A stretch of 64,000 bases of DNA from Chitinispirillales bacterium (GTDB taxonomy: Bacteria; Fibrobacterota; Chitinivibrionia; Chitinivibrionales; Chitinispirillaceae), in the NCBI GenBank assembly GCA_031254105.1, contig JAIRVB010000050.1:24705-88704 (forward strand), read 5' to 3'. The translations under genes were made by a program, and so were the position numbers. Below the pieces are notes generated by a model. The model was given only the letters and a program-made list of their open reading frames with translations. It was not told where the DNA came from and searched no databases. Shown here piece after piece: positions 43,001 through 52,325 of the stretch. The stretch's first letter is position 1; every line of letters starts with the position of its first letter.

Positions 43001-46000
43001 AAGTATGATAATGACAATACCGGTAACTTTCGTTTTGTTAACGGAACCAGGGGTAATAACCAGTTTGACAACGAAAATATAGACGCTGACGGTATTCCGC
43101 GGGTTAATCCCAGCTTTCAGGAAAAGTATTTTTCGTATGAGATTGATCTTGATAAGCACTCCGCTTATATTGATACTAACACCCGTCTTGTAGAGAACAA
43201 AGGCTGGGTGCTTTACCGTATTCCCCTTAAGGAAATTCTTGACGAATCCGGCAGTATAACAAAAGATACCGTGGGTAATCTTACCAGCTGGACAAAAATG
43301 CGCGGTCTGCGTCTTGTGTGGCACGGATTTGATACGACTAAGATTGGGAACAGGGATGCTTTGACAGAGGAAAGCAAGCTCCTTATTGCGGGAATAGAAC
43401 TTGTAGGCAACTATTGGGAAGTTGTGCCAACGGCTGACGGCAGTGAGCCCAAGATTGAGGCCACAAATATAAGCAACCTTGAGGATTCTGTTTACTACAG
43501 CAGCGTGTATGGCCGTTTTGTAAAGCCCAAATCCAACGAGCAGACCCCCAAAGAGGAATCTTTGCGGCTGCGTTTTCACGATCTTGTAGCCGGCGATGTC
43601 GCTCTGGTGCGCAAGAATATGCATTTTAATCCGCAGAACATTTCCGGCTACGATTCTGTTTCTATTGAGCTCTACGGCGACAGGCGGTATAATGACGATG
43701 TAAAGTTTGTGTTTCGTTTCGGAAGCGATGATTCTACATTTTATGAGTACAGGGGGCCTATAAACCCCGGATGGGGGAACCGCATAGCAATCAGCCTCCA
43801 GGAGCTGTCCGATCTGAAGCTTGCCGCTGATATAGACAATAAACCTATTGATACGCTAAACGCCAGCGGCCGTTTACGCATACACGCGCCTGTCGGCAAA
43901 CGTCCCAATTTTAACAATATCACGTTCATGGCGCTTGGGGTTATGCGGGATGTGGACGCGGGCATAGATCCGATTAATGGTGAGATTTGGATAAATGAGC
44001 TTACGGTTACGGGCGCCAGAAAACTTACAGGAGTTGCCGCGCGTGTCAATCTTTCTACTCAATGGGCGGATTTCCTCTCGCTCAGCGCGGCTATGACCTA
44101 TACCGACGGCAACTTCCGAACGATGACGGAAGCGCTTATAGGCGAAGACAGAAGCGAACTCTCAGCTAATGTTAACGCCCGCGTCAGGATGGACAAGTTT
44201 TTACCGGACGATTGGGGGGTTTCTCTTCCTGTGGGCGGTTCGGTTTCCGGTGCTTTATCAAGACCTGCGGTTAAGCCGCAGAGCGACATACTGCTTCTTA
44301 AGGATAACGGCAAACCGGACGGTTTTTTTGACATGGCTGGGGATGCGCTTGACAAAGTGCTTGGAAAGGACAATCACGGAGAGCATAGTACGCGGGCGCA
44401 GCGTTTTGAGACCTTCAGCACAACTCAGACCCTGTACTCATCTTTTGAGAAAACAAGCCAATCCGATAACCCGTTTATTGGTATGACTTTTGACAGGACA
44501 AAATTGGATGTGAGCTACAACATGACCGCGAGTTACGCGGGAAAAGGCCCTCATGAGAATCCCGACAGCGCAGACTACTTCAGAACTGATTCTACTTACA
44601 CATATACCGGAAATTTACGTTACGATCTCAGTCCGCGCAATCCGCCCTCCTGGACAAGCGTAACTCCTTTCAGTGAGGCCGCCTGGATGCCTGGAATTTA
44701 TAAAGAATACGAATTTAATCTTTTACCTTCAACAATGACCTTTGATCTGGCTGAGATTCTGCACCGCACTGAGAGGCGCAATGACCCGAAGCTCAATGTA
44801 CACAATTTTGAAACTTACACTTTTGACCTGCGTCATGGGATGCGCGCCGAATATTCTCCCATAAGTCCGCTTCTGAATTTGAGCTACGGCTTGCGCCTTG
44901 ATAGAGATATATCCGACCATAAGCTTCGCGGCGACTGGGACTATATAATGGACAGTACTGTCACGCGGATTTTTGGACTTAACAATAGATACGGCCATAA
45001 GTGGAACGAATATGGGATTCTTCATGGAGAGAGAAGCCGCACTCAGAGCGCCGGTCTGCGGCTCTCGCCGCAGTTTTTCAGCTGGCTGACTCATTCAATC
45101 GACTACAGCGCCGATTATTCGGGGCAGCTTGTACGCAGGGACAATGACAGTATCCAGTATATGAACGCTGCTGTGAGTACATCGCTTCGTCTTCGTAATT
45201 CTCTTATGGTAAACGATCTCTTTAAAGGCCTCTCGGAGCAGCCTCTGGGAGGAGATCTTTTTTCCATACTGAGAGACGGAACAAATAAAATCGGAATGCG
45301 TTCTGTAAGTATGGATTATAGCGCGTCCACAGAACTCAAGAATAGTTTTTTAAGTTCAACGTTTTTGGCTGATTCGGCGAATATGTCAAACTACGAATTT
45401 TTTAAATACCAGCTCGGCATGCGGCGCGGCTTTGGGGATTATGTATGGGGAAGAACCGGTGACGCGGGCCTTGGGAATATGTTCTACAGAGAGAAAATGG
45501 GGGTAAACCATAGCCTTTACCGTTTCGACCAGTCAAGTGGATCGTGGGCTGTGAGTTACTCTACCGCTTTTCATATTCCCGATCCTCTCAAGATAAATTT
45601 TTCAAATGTCTCCGTGGGCTGGGGCAGGGAGTTTTGGGCACAGCCTGATACCACATACATAGATACTTCTGTTGTATTTCCGGAAATAAGGGTCAGCGCA
45701 AATACCGAAATATTAAGCAAATTATCTTTTGTAAGCAAACATTTTTCAAAACTTAGCGCAAACTCCTCGTTTAGTTATAAGTTGAGCCGAAAAGAGCTCA
45801 GAGACCGTACGGATACAACAGGGAGTGTGGATTTTCAGCCGCTTATCGGTCTTGAAGGCAGGTTTTTGAAATGGCCTACCCTCTCCGTTAATTACCGCTA
45901 CGGAACCGGTACTACGACCATCATTGGTGTAGATAAGGAGAGCGGCGATGAGCTTTCGAGAGAGCAAAATACAAGAAACAGTCACACCGTAAATGCAGCT

Positions 46001-46303
46001 TACGAAATTTCCAATACAAGCAGGCTCCAGGAAATTAAATTATGGAAATGGGTAATCCCTGTTCAGGGTAAGACAAACATGGGGCTTACGATAAATCATG
46101 AAAAAAATGTGCGGATCATCCAGATTACCGGGGGAGACAGGGTTACTACTACTAATACAGACCTTAATTACTCCCCTTTTATTGAGTACAGGTTTACCGA
46201 CAATATAAGGGGCCAGTTCAGGTATGTGGGTACTCATAAAAACCAGGATGGCGCAAAAACTATGCAGCAGCGGTTTGCTTTAACAGCCGAGGTGGTGTTC
46301 TAA
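40028..46303 (+). CDS. sprA: SprA/Sov-type outer-membrane translocon of the type IX secretion system (TTG start)
   Basis: 2091 residues from a TTG at 40028, one base after the preceding stop; the frame is open further back to 39953, but that part overlaps the previous gene. It then begins with a signal-peptide-like segment (LNKLYLIVFMGALSLVGQG). Size and the pattern of repeated SprA-type motifs fit the giant beta-barrel SprA: FEIRGSVGRLISVNISHSKQE-like strands near residue 200, EIIQEIIAGYTGFDMPGTSL, and many aromatic-ended beta strands through the C terminus (EYRFTDNIRGQFRY). SprA is the channel through which T9SS cargo crosses the outer membrane. rng follows after 3 bp. Confidence 0.88.
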   Translation: MRAVLNKLYLIVFMGALSLVGQGLRYEPPKIPGYEPPFESSFSSPLSESNPRILVVNSDLFTDTTAIDFEKRQLTFLRQDSLGNTVWTYHYGELSDYISDSRGYSFYNSWYSKLSDEARKNLGIRQQTPKLQWELAVHYPPWAQRLLGKDPPRLKIEGRLEITLSSEYTSYTIGTDKQTNFSPIEFENNYEFTIRGSVGRLISVNISHSKQEGFDLSDDPLKNFKVEYRESEPGELEDEIIQEIIAGYTGFDMPGTSLSGYSDKADGLFGIKVRAKVGPLMLTTIASHSQGEAFTRELGGKDDPYSTNTLKTSDFVKNRYFFLDNEYKEYYNKVYNINDPDRNAKSPPKVKELQVFISVPAPELEQNNTIPIYCTREDGYFKLLTKDQDYTFDSERGWVRITHNVYDGEAIAITMTVDNASSSLNKGTFVPPNTLYKDTVNLWILKPRSMDDASSASEPNFGLMWRNVYEYYGADDAKFDLFYLDPSRGDTIKHVKNQRLISYVLGLTDSMGRARLEVVDIFNIENNELILPPWDPGINGNEPFANPRLIGNDDTFIGDTLIYRYGTRSSDNAMKNYVPKFNILTSGTVRRTSYDNLGWNIIEGTVKVRTKSGTELIEGEDYLLDYQMGILDLISTRARAAESILITYQRESDFVLDRKVFAGLRGEVRLPFISDNSFAAMSLLYQSASTSAGDVPNLGNEPYSKLHLSFNTSLDFQPEWMTRAVNYIPFIKTDQESSAKIDFEIVQSHMNTNTSKGSNAYLDDFDQTKDYYALSLRHQSWHPSHYPFKYDLDSLSAALLKTPPAWDFYWFTPVDNDVQHRVFKSDVWKGDKNSRYDNTGKFMDVLRLHATPAHPELRDRFKKSYASITTSFGRNGLNMENHRFLEILVKPDSGKGTKGKLNIQIGTFRHDQVRDGGPPNGSLAVEDPTYQNKPEQLSKYDTGLNGLPVDEKFYVVPNAGANAWDTISRYQNTNWLVFPRSLNDPSGDLFRKYDNDNTGNFRFVNGTRGNNQFDNENIDADGIPRVNPSFQEKYFSYEIDLDKHSAYIDTNTRLVENKGWVLYRIPLKEILDESGSITKDTVGNLTSWTKMRGLRLVWHGFDTTKIGNRDALTEESKLLIAGIELVGNYWEVVPTADGSEPKIEATNISNLEDSVYYSSVYGRFVKPKSNEQTPKEESLRLRFHDLVAGDVALVRKNMHFNPQNISGYDSVSIELYGDRRYNDDVKFVFRFGSDDSTFYEYRGPINPGWGNRIAISLQELSDLKLAADIDNKPIDTLNASGRLRIHAPVGKRPNFNNITFMALGVMRDVDAGIDPINGEIWINELTVTGARKLTGVAARVNLSTQWADFLSLSAAMTYTDGNFRTMTEALIGEDRSELSANVNARVRMDKFLPDDWGVSLPVGGSVSGALSRPAVKPQSDILLLKDNGKPDGFFDMAGDALDKVLGKDNHGEHSTRAQRFETFSTTQTLYSSFEKTSQSDNPFIGMTFDRTKLDVSYNMTASYAGKGPHENPDSADYFRTDSTYTYTGNLRYDLSPRNPPSWTSVTPFSEAAWMPGIYKEYEFNLLPSTMTFDLAEILHRTERRNDPKLNVHNFETYTFDLRHGMRAEYSPISPLLNLSYGLRLDRDISDHKLRGDWDYIMDSTVTRIFGLNNRYGHKWNEYGILHGERSRTQSAGLRLSPQFFSWLTHSIDYSADYSGQLVRRDNDSIQYMNAAVSTSLRLRNSLMVNDLFKGLSEQPLGGDLFSILRDGTNKIGMRSVSMDYSASTELKNSFLSSTFLADSANMSNYEFFKYQLGMRRGFGDYVWGRTGDAGLGNMFYREKMGVNHSLYRFDQSSGSWAVSYSTAFHIPDPLKINFSNVSVGWGREFWAQPDTTYIDTSVVFPEIRVSANTEILSKLSFVSKHFSKLSANSSFSYKLSRKELRDRTDTTGSVDFQPLIGLEGRFLKWPTLSVNYRYGTGTTTIIGVDKESGDELSREQNTRNSHTVNAAYEISNTSRLQEIKLWKWVIPVQGKTNMGLTINHEKNVRIIQITGGDRVTTTNTDLNYSPFIEYRFTDNIRGQFRYVGTHKNQDGAKTMQQRFALTAEVVF

Positions 46304-46306
46304 ATA

Positions 46307-47836
46307 ATGAACAAAAAGATACTCTTTAACGCAACGCCTACAGAGAAACGCGCCGCGCTTCTTGAAAACGAAAAAGTTGCGGAACTCGTAGTTGAGCGGC
46401 CGGATCATTTCCGGCTGGTGGGGAATATTTACAGAGGTAAAGTAACCTCGGTGCTGCCCGGAATCCAGGCCGCATTTGTGGATATCGGTATTAATAAGGG
46501 CGCGTTCCTGCACGCGGCGGATGTTGATCCCTCCCTGCTCCTTGCGAAAGATGATGATCTGATGGAGAGGTTTTCGAGGCAGGATACCTCAAAGCGGGGG
46601 AGAGTCGCGCGGATACCGATTGAAAAGGTGCTTGAGGAGGGGCAGGAGATTCTTGTTCAGGTTGTCAAGGAACCTATCGGAACCAAGGGCGCTAAACTGA
46701 CTACACAAATAAGTCTTGCCGGCCGTTTTTTAGTGCTTGTGCCTGACACCGATTTTATCGGAGTCTCAAAAAAGACCCACGATATGTCGCGCCGCTCCCG
46801 TCTTAAGAAAATCATCTCTCAGATAAAACCGAAAGGCGTTGGTTTTATAGTCCGTACAATTGGGCTTAAGGTCTCTGAAACTGAATTTATAAACGAAATT
46901 CATATGCTGCTTGATTCGTGGCGCCACATTCAGGATGAAGCGTTAAGCGGCTGCGGTATCAAGCTTGTGCATAAGGAGCTTGGCATAACAACGCGCGTTA
47001 TCCGCGATCTTTTCTCTGAGGATGTTACGGAGGTGCATGTTGATCAGGAAGAGGATTATAAAGATGTTCTCAGCTACGTGGAATCTCTCTCTCCCGCGCT
47101 TGCCAAACGGGTATTTCACTATAAGGAAAAGATTCCGCTTTTTGACAAATTCAACGTTGAAAAAGATCTTGACCGTCTTCTTAAACGAAAAATCTGGCTT
47201 AAAAGCGGCGGTTACATTCTTATAGACCGCACCGAAGCGCTTGTAGCGGTAGATATAAACACCGGAAGAAACATAGGCAAAACAAGTCTTGAGGAAACGA
47301 TTTTTAAAACCAACATGGACGCCGCGGCGGAGATCTGCCGCCAGTTGAGGCTGCGCGATATAGGCGGGCTCATAGTAATTGATTTTATAGATATGCAGAG
47401 CATGGAGAACCGCCGCAAGATCGAAAACTTTATGCGTAAAACTCTTGAAGCCGATCCCACAGCGACCGCCTGCACAGGGCTCTCCAAGTTCTGCCTTATG
47501 GAGATAACGCGTAAACGTGTGCGCCCTGAATTGCAGGAGTTTTTTACTGATGTTTGCCACTCATGCGGAGGGTTAGGATGGATCTTCTCACCTGAAACCG
47601 TTACCGCCCGCATAGACCGCGATCTGCGCCGCGTACACAAAAAACCGCACAACATTACGGTTTTGGTTCACCAGGCGGTTGCGGACTACCTGCATAAGGA
47701 CGGAGATATTATTAAAGCCATGCTCGAAAAGGAACACCGCTGCACTATTGATGTGATAGTGAATGAGGAGTATGATCAGGACGAGTTTAGTTTTAAGGAG
47801 ATTCCCGGGGGGATTGTGCGGGAGGAGCAGCAGTAG
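46307..47836 (+). CDS. rng: Ribonuclease G/E family
   Basis: 509 residues, the size of RNase G rather than RNase E. The N-terminal S1-like domain includes GNIYRGKVTSVLPGIQAAFV and GINKGAFLHAADV; the catalytic part has VDINTGRN and DFIDMQ (Mg2+-binding aspartates), and the zinc-link cysteines lie in CHSCGGLGW. It cuts single-stranded RNA in mRNA decay and rRNA maturation. It lies between sprA and the rplU-rpmA pair, a common neighbour of rng. Confidence 0.94.
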   Translation: MNKKILFNATPTEKRAALLENEKVAELVVERPDHFRLVGNIYRGKVTSVLPGIQAAFVDIGINKGAFLHAADVDPSLLLAKDDDLMERFSRQDTSKRGRVARIPIEKVLEEGQEILVQVVKEPIGTKGAKLTTQISLAGRFLVLVPDTDFIGVSKKTHDMSRRSRLKKIISQIKPKGVGFIVRTIGLKVSETEFINEIHMLLDSWRHIQDEALSGCGIKLVHKELGITTRVIRDLFSEDVTEVHVDQEEDYKDVLSYVESLSPALAKRVFHYKEKIPLFDKFNVEKDLDRLLKRKIWLKSGGYILIDRTEALVAVDINTGRNIGKTSLEETIFKTNMDAAAEICRQLRLRDIGGLIVIDFIDMQSMENRRKIENFMRKTLEADPTATACTGLSKFCLMEITRKRVRPELQEFFTDVCHSCGGLGWIFSPETVTARIDRDLRRVHKKPHNITVLVHQAVADYLHKDGDIIKAMLEKEHRCTIDVIVNEEYDQDEFSFKEIPGGIVREEQQ

Positions 47837-47837
47837 G

Positions 47838-47982
47838 GGCAGGGTTTAGGGTTGCGTGAGATGGGGCACCCGCAAGGGGTGCCCGTACAATGAAAGGATG
47901 ATATCGTAAGGGTAGCCCTTGCGGCTGCCCCATTGTCATGCGTGGCAGGTGTGCGGGAGTATGCAGGCGGCAGGCTGCCGCC
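47838..47982 (+). repeat. Palindromic repeat cluster between rng and rplU
   Basis: GGGGCACCCGCAAGGGGTGCCC with GTACA (47863-47888), GGGTAGCCCTTGCGGCTGCCCC (47910-47931) and GGCGGCAGGCTGCCGCC at about 47967-47983. The sequence following the first unit (ACAATGAAAGGATGATATCGTA) is close to the linker seen in other clusters. No gene. Confidence 0.8.
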
Positions 47983-48020
47983 ATTACATCAGATATAAGC
48001 GAGATATTTTTATTATCGTC

Positions 48021-48049
48021 TTGTGTTTTGGGGGGCAATTTATTATATT
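48021..48049 (+). promoter_or_regulatory. Predicted promoter of rplU-rpmA
   Basis: TTGTGT (48021-48026), 17-bp spacer, TATATT (48044-48049), about 30 bp ahead of the rplU start, with AAGGAGAAGG before the ATG. Confidence 0.5.
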
Positions 48050-48079
48050 GTAAGACATTTTTATTAAGGAGAAGGTTTC

Positions 48080-48391
48080 ATGTATTCAATCATTGAACAG
48101 GGCGGAACCCAGTTTAAAGTTGCCCCCGGAATGAAAATCCGCGTTCCCCTGATTAGCGGCGAAAAGGGAAGCGGTCTTACAATTGAAAAGGTGCTGCTTA
48201 CAGCTGATGGCGATAATATTACCGTAGGTACTCCGCTTGTTAAGGGTGTAACAGTCAGCGCGAAAATTCTGGATCATATTTCCGACAAGAAAGTTCTTGT
48301 AATCAAGAAGAAGCGCCGCAAGGATTACAAGCGCAAAAATGGTCATCGTCAGAAATACACAAAATTGGAAATCGTAGCGATCAATTCGTAA
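48080..48391 (+). CDS. rplU: 50S ribosomal protein L21
   Basis: 103 residues. MYSIIEQGGTQFKVAPGMKI and the C-terminal KKVLVIKKKRRKDYKRKNGHRQ are L21 signatures. It pairs with rpmA, though the gap between them holds about 220 bp of palindromes. Confidence 0.96.
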   Translation: MYSIIEQGGTQFKVAPGMKIRVPLISGEKGSGLTIEKVLLTADGDNITVGTPLVKGVTVSAKILDHISDKKVLVIKKKRRKDYKRKNGHRQKYTKLEIVAINS

Positions 48392-48399
48392 CGTCACCG

Positions 48400-48585
48400 T
48401 AGGGAACGACCATTGGTCGTTCCGTATTTATAAAACAGAGTAGCGTGTTTATAATACGGGATTGAAGAGGGCAGCCGCGAGGGCTGCCCGTACAAGGATT
48501 AAGATAAGTTGTAATTTAGGATAATAAAATTATTGATATGCGGGATGGGCGGACACTCAAAGGGTCGCCCGTACAGCGGGAAAAA
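48400..48585 (+). repeat. Palindromic repeat cluster between rplU and rpmA
   Basis: GGGAACGACCATTGGTCGTTCC (48402-48423), GGGCAGCCGCGAGGGCTGCCC with GTACA (48469-48494) and GGGCGGACACTCAAAGGGTCGCCC with GTACA (48546-48574). Three different arm types in one gap, no gene. Confidence 0.85.
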
Positions 48586-48614
48586 GCAGAAGCAGGGGAG
48601 CAGGAGGAGAAAAG

Positions 48615-48884
48615 ATGGCACATAAAAAAGGGGTAGGCAGCAGCCGCAACGGAAGAGACAGTAATCCCAAGATGCTTGGCGTCAAATGCTTCGGCGGTCA
48701 GTTAGTACCTGCCGGAAGCATTATCGTTCGTCAGAAGGGTACAGTCGTTCATCCCGGTCAAAATGTCGGCAAGGGCTCAGACGACACGCTGTTCGCAAAG
48801 ATTGAAGGCACTGTTCAGTTTGTGCGTACTGTCGGGGACAGGAAGAAAGTGAATATTGTTCCTGTAGCGGCAGCGGCGAAGTAG
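48615..48884 (+). CDS. rpmA: 50S ribosomal protein L27
   Basis: 89 residues. [20 protein letters not shown] and [18 protein letters not shown] with [16 protein letters not shown] are L27 signatures. The N terminus reaches the peptidyl-transferase centre; there is no cleaved leader of the Firmicute type. GGAGGAG precedes the ATG. Confidence 0.97.
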   Translation: MAHKKGVGSSRNGRDSNPKMLGVKCFGGQLVPAGSIIVRQKGTVVHPGQNVGKGSDDTLFAKIEGTVQFVRTVGDRKKVNIVPVAAAAK

Positions 48885-49265
48885 TGTTAGAGGAGCGTAT
48901 GTTACATATGCGCTACATATCTAAACCCAATATTGGTGATTTATAATTTATAGTATTAGAGTAGTAGAGGGGAAATCTCTCCTCTGCGCGGCCATTTATT
49001 GTGGTAAGTGTATATATTATGAAAATTACGATATCTGCAGTTAGCGAAGATATCCCGCAACATATTTCCGCTTGCGGGAAAAAAAATCTCCCTTGACAAT
49101 CACTTTTGTATCCTCCTGAGGGAGGTTTAAAAATTTCTTATTGCGGCAAATTCAGACATTTAACAGTAATTGCTGTTATTGTTGTAATGGGTATTGTGTG
49201 TAATTGTAAATTATTTTAATGTGTTTTGATAATTAATAAAATAATGGCTAGAAAGGTGAATAGCG
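48885..49265. other. Non-coding junction before the helicase island
   Basis: Contains a hairpin AGAGGGGA/TCTCCTCT (48966-48985, no T-run), a GATATC-bounded palindrome near 49029-49053, and a CTCCTGAGGGAG palindrome at 49112-49124. A TTGACA stands at 49093-49098 but has no good -10 partner. The sequence becomes clearly A+T-rich after about 49130. No gene of useful length. Confidence 0.5.
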
Positions 49266-51428
49266 ATGGTTACAATTATCACTGGTACAACTAATAAACC
49301 GATAGCAAGCGAACAGTTAAGAAGCTTTTTTCATGATAATAAAGAATTATCGGGATATTTGTATATTGGATATCCAATTATAGGAACAGTAAATGGTGCT
49401 TATCCGATTGATGCATTATGGGTTTCTCAGGAAAAAGGTTTGGTAATTTTTAATTTGATAGAAGGGAAAGACATTAGTGATGATTATGCTGGCGCACAAG
49501 ATGATTGTGCGAATAAAGTAGAATCAAAACTAAAGGGATATAAGCAACTAATACAAAAGCGTAAACTATGTGTAGAAATAAATGTTGTTACTTTTGTTCC
49601 AGCTGTTAATCGTATTCCTGATTTTGATGAATTTTATCCTCTCTGCAATGAAAGCACTTTGGCGGATATTATCGCGGGTTTTTCTTGGGGTGATTCAGAA
49701 TACTATGAAAAATTAGTTTCGATTCTTCAATCAATATCTAACATTCGAAAAGGAAAGAAGAAAAGAGGGATCTTAAATCCTAAATCTAGAGGAGCAAAGT
49801 TACGTGAGTTAGAAGATTCTATTGCTAATCTTGATAACAGACAAAGTAGGGCAGTCATTGAGACGGTAGAAGGTGTTCAAAGAATACGTGGGCTTGCTGG
49901 TTCTGGAAAAACTATTGTTATAGCTCTTAAAGCAGCGTATTTGCATGCGCGGCATCCTGAATGGAAAATTGCTATTACATTTCATACTCGTTCTCTGAAG
50001 GGGCAGCTGCGGCAACTAATAAATACATTTTATATTGAACAAACTAGCGAGGAACCAGACTGGGATAACATACACATTATTCATGCGTGGGGAGCTCCTG
50101 GCGGGGGGGAAAGAAATGGTGTTTACTACACATTTTGTTCAGTAAATAATGTGGAGTATAGTGATTACATGTCTGCAAGAAATAAATATGGAATATCTGA
50201 TCCATTTGGTGAGGTTTGTAATAAGGCACTTGCTGAGACAGTATCTGTAAAACGAATATATGATGCTATATTGGTTGATGAAGCACAAGACTTCTCGCCC
50301 AGTTTTTTACAACTTTGTTATGAGATGTTATCTGAGCCCAAAAGATTAGTGTATGCATATGATGAATTGCAAAATTTGCGCTCGCAGTCTTTACCATCTC
50401 CGGAAATTATTTTTGGGAAACAGCCTAATGGTGATCCTCGAGTGAGTTTTGTTGCTCATGAGGATGGGAAACCGCAACAAGATATAATTTTAGAGAAGTG
50501 CTATAGAAATTCACGGCCAGCACTGGTAACAGCGCATGCATTAGGATTTGGTATATATAGAAAGCCTTCGGATGGAAAAGAATCCGGTCTGGTTCAAATG
50601 TTTGAACACAATTCCCTTTGGAACGATATCGGATATGAAGTCGTTGATGGTCGGTTGGTGGATGGCCAACATGTTAAATTGAAAAGAACGATGCAAAGTA
50701 GTCCTGAGTTTCTTGAAAAGCACTCTGATATTGATGATTTAATTGTTTTTAAAGCATTTGATACACAAGAACAACAAGATGATTGGGTAGTACAGCAAAT
50801 AAAGTATAACTTGGAGCATGACGAATTGAGGCCAGATGATATTATTGTTATCAACCCGGATCCGTTAACAACCAAAAAACTAGTTGCGCCAATACGGTCA
50901 AAACTATATGAATATCGTATTGGCTCACATACTGCAGGAGTTGACAACCCTGATGTATTTTTTGCAAATGATAATGATTCTGTTGCATTTACTGGCATAT
51001 ACAGAGCTAAGGGTAATGAAGCAGCAATGGTATATGTTATAAATGCACAATCTTGCTATGATTCAGGTTTTGAATTTGATATGGCGAGGATTAGGAATCA
51101 GCTGTTTACTGCTATTACACGAAGCAAGGCGTGGGTACGGGTCGTTGGTGTCGGAGAAGCTATGCATGGACTTATTTCTGAGTATAAAAAGGTAAAAGAT
51201 CACCAATTTATGTTAGATTTCATATACCCAACGCAATCACAACGTGATCACATGAATATTGTAAATAGAGATATGAGTGAGGCTGAAAAAGACAAAGTTA
51301 AAAAAAGTAAGGTGAATGTCGCAAGTTTACTTGAGGAATTAGAAAGTGGACGAGTATACATTGAGGATTTGGGAGATGAACAAATAAATCGTCTCCGTGC
51401 TATTTTTTTACAAAAGCGGGGAGAATAA
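49266..51428 (+). CDS. Nuclease-like/SF1 (UvrD-type) helicase fusion
   Basis: 720 residues. The first 170 residues resemble a NERD-like nuclease fold: D49 in GAYPIDALWVS and E66-G-K68 in NLIEGKD give a D..ExK spacing. The helicase core has Walker A GLAGSGKT (209-216), Walker B VDEAQD (337-342) and C-terminal motifs around GIYRAKGNEAAMVYVI and FTAITRSKAWVRVVG (UvrD motifs V-VI). It is probably a nucleic-acid-dependent ATPase that may also cut DNA or RNA. The gene is A+T-rich compared with its neighbours and is followed 4 bp later by a DUF2290-like gene. Such helicase/nuclease proteins with small partners are typical of phage-defence loci; that role is inferred. Confidence 0.8.
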   Translation: MVTIITGTTNKPIASEQLRSFFHDNKELSGYLYIGYPIIGTVNGAYPIDALWVSQEKGLVIFNLIEGKDISDDYAGAQDDCANKVESKLKGYKQLIQKRKLCVEINVVTFVPAVNRIPDFDEFYPLCNESTLADIIAGFSWGDSEYYEKLVSILQSISNIRKGKKKRGILNPKSRGAKLRELEDSIANLDNRQSRAVIETVEGVQRIRGLAGSGKTIVIALKAAYLHARHPEWKIAITFHTRSLKGQLRQLINTFYIEQTSEEPDWDNIHIIHAWGAPGGGERNGVYYTFCSVNNVEYSDYMSARNKYGISDPFGEVCNKALAETVSVKRIYDAILVDEAQDFSPSFLQLCYEMLSEPKRLVYAYDELQNLRSQSLPSPEIIFGKQPNGDPRVSFVAHEDGKPQQDIILEKCYRNSRPALVTAHALGFGIYRKPSDGKESGLVQMFEHNSLWNDIGYEVVDGRLVDGQHVKLKRTMQSSPEFLEKHSDIDDLIVFKAFDTQEQQDDWVVQQIKYNLEHDELRPDDIIVINPDPLTTKKLVAPIRSKLYEYRIGSHTAGVDNPDVFFANDNDSVAFTGIYRAKGNEAAMVYVINAQSCYDSGFEFDMARIRNQLFTAITRSKAWVRVVGVGEAMHGLISEYKKVKDHQFMLDFIYPTQSQRDHMNIVNRDMSEAEKDKVKKSKVNVASLLEELESGRVYIEDLGDEQINRLRAIFLQKRGE

Positions 51429-51432
51429 AGGT

Positions 51433-52107
51433 GTGTTAACAATTGATAAAATATATAATCAAATAAACAGGCTGACTATAGAATTAATCAGTACAGGTCT
51501 TTGTGATGAAGAAAATTTTCCATCCCGAAGAACCCATCCTGGTAATATTGAAGAAATCGGTGTAAGTAATGCAGATCATTCAGTCTTCTTAAAAAACATA
51601 CCATATTTTGAAATGTTCAGACAATTGATTGAGACAAGAACTTATAATATGAAAATGATAGATGGGGCTTTAATTTCGATGTCATACAAGTTCAAAGGAA
51701 GTAGTTTAACGGCACATCGTTTATCTTTCTTTCCATCACCAAACTTGGAGATGTTTCAAAATAATCCGGAGCTGTATATGAATGATGAATTATATAGTGA
51801 TATTATTGATAAACGCATTGTTACGGTTCCGATCAGATTTGATTTCGATAATAACGAAAACATATTCAAACCGATCATACATCCAATATCTCATTTGACG
51901 TTAGGACAGTATAAGCATTGTCGAATACCTGTTTCTACAGCGCTAACACCCTATCAGTTTTTAACATTTGTTATTGCGAATTTTTACCACAATGCTTATG
52001 AAAAACGATGCAAACAATTTACCGTATTCAAAGATTGTTTTACTGCTACAATATTTGAGGAGGAAAAAGAACTGTTGCATATGAATACACCAATGTACAA
52101 GACATAG
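51433..52107 (+). CDS. DUF2290-like protein, partner of the helicase
   Basis: 224 residues from the GTG at 51433; GGGGAG at 51418-51423 lies 9 bp upstream. An alternative GTG at 51397 would overlap the helicase gene. The segment HPISHLTLGQYKHCRIPVST followed by LTPYQFLTFVIANFYHNAY is the pattern I associate with DUF2290, a family with no known activity. The residue PIRFDFDNNENIF precedes it. No signal peptide. Tight spacing to the helicase gene suggests one operon. Family assignment is from memory of the motif and should be treated as probable. Confidence 0.7.
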   Translation: MLTIDKIYNQINRLTIELISTGLCDEENFPSRRTHPGNIEEIGVSNADHSVFLKNIPYFEMFRQLIETRTYNMKMIDGALISMSYKFKGSSLTAHRLSFFPSPNLEMFQNNPELYMNDELYSDIIDKRIVTVPIRFDFDNNENIFKPIIHPISHLTLGQYKHCRIPVSTALTPYQFLTFVIANFYHNAYEKRCKQFTVFKDCFTATIFEEEKELLHMNTPMYKT

Positions 52108-52325
52108 GCCGATAATGGGATCAGGGGTAATAATTAGTCTTTACGCATTATTTGATTTAGCTTTTAGCCAGAATATCTTCTATTTGACCGCTATTTTTAT
52201 TATATTTCTATCTTCGTATGGTGTATGGTGCTATACGTATAAGCCATGCGGGTGATTCTGTTGCTGCCATTACATTGGATATCGGGAGTGCATGTGCTTT
52301 GCGGGCAAGGCATATGTGTGAGTAT

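Noticed and set aside
42866..43624. Long minus-strand frame inside sprA
   Set aside because: Antisense to a high-confidence coding region; composition matches a shadow frame.
49019..49096. 24-codon frame MKITISAVSEDIPQHISACG before the helicase gene
   Set aside because: No ribosome binding site and no regulatory context; too short to support.
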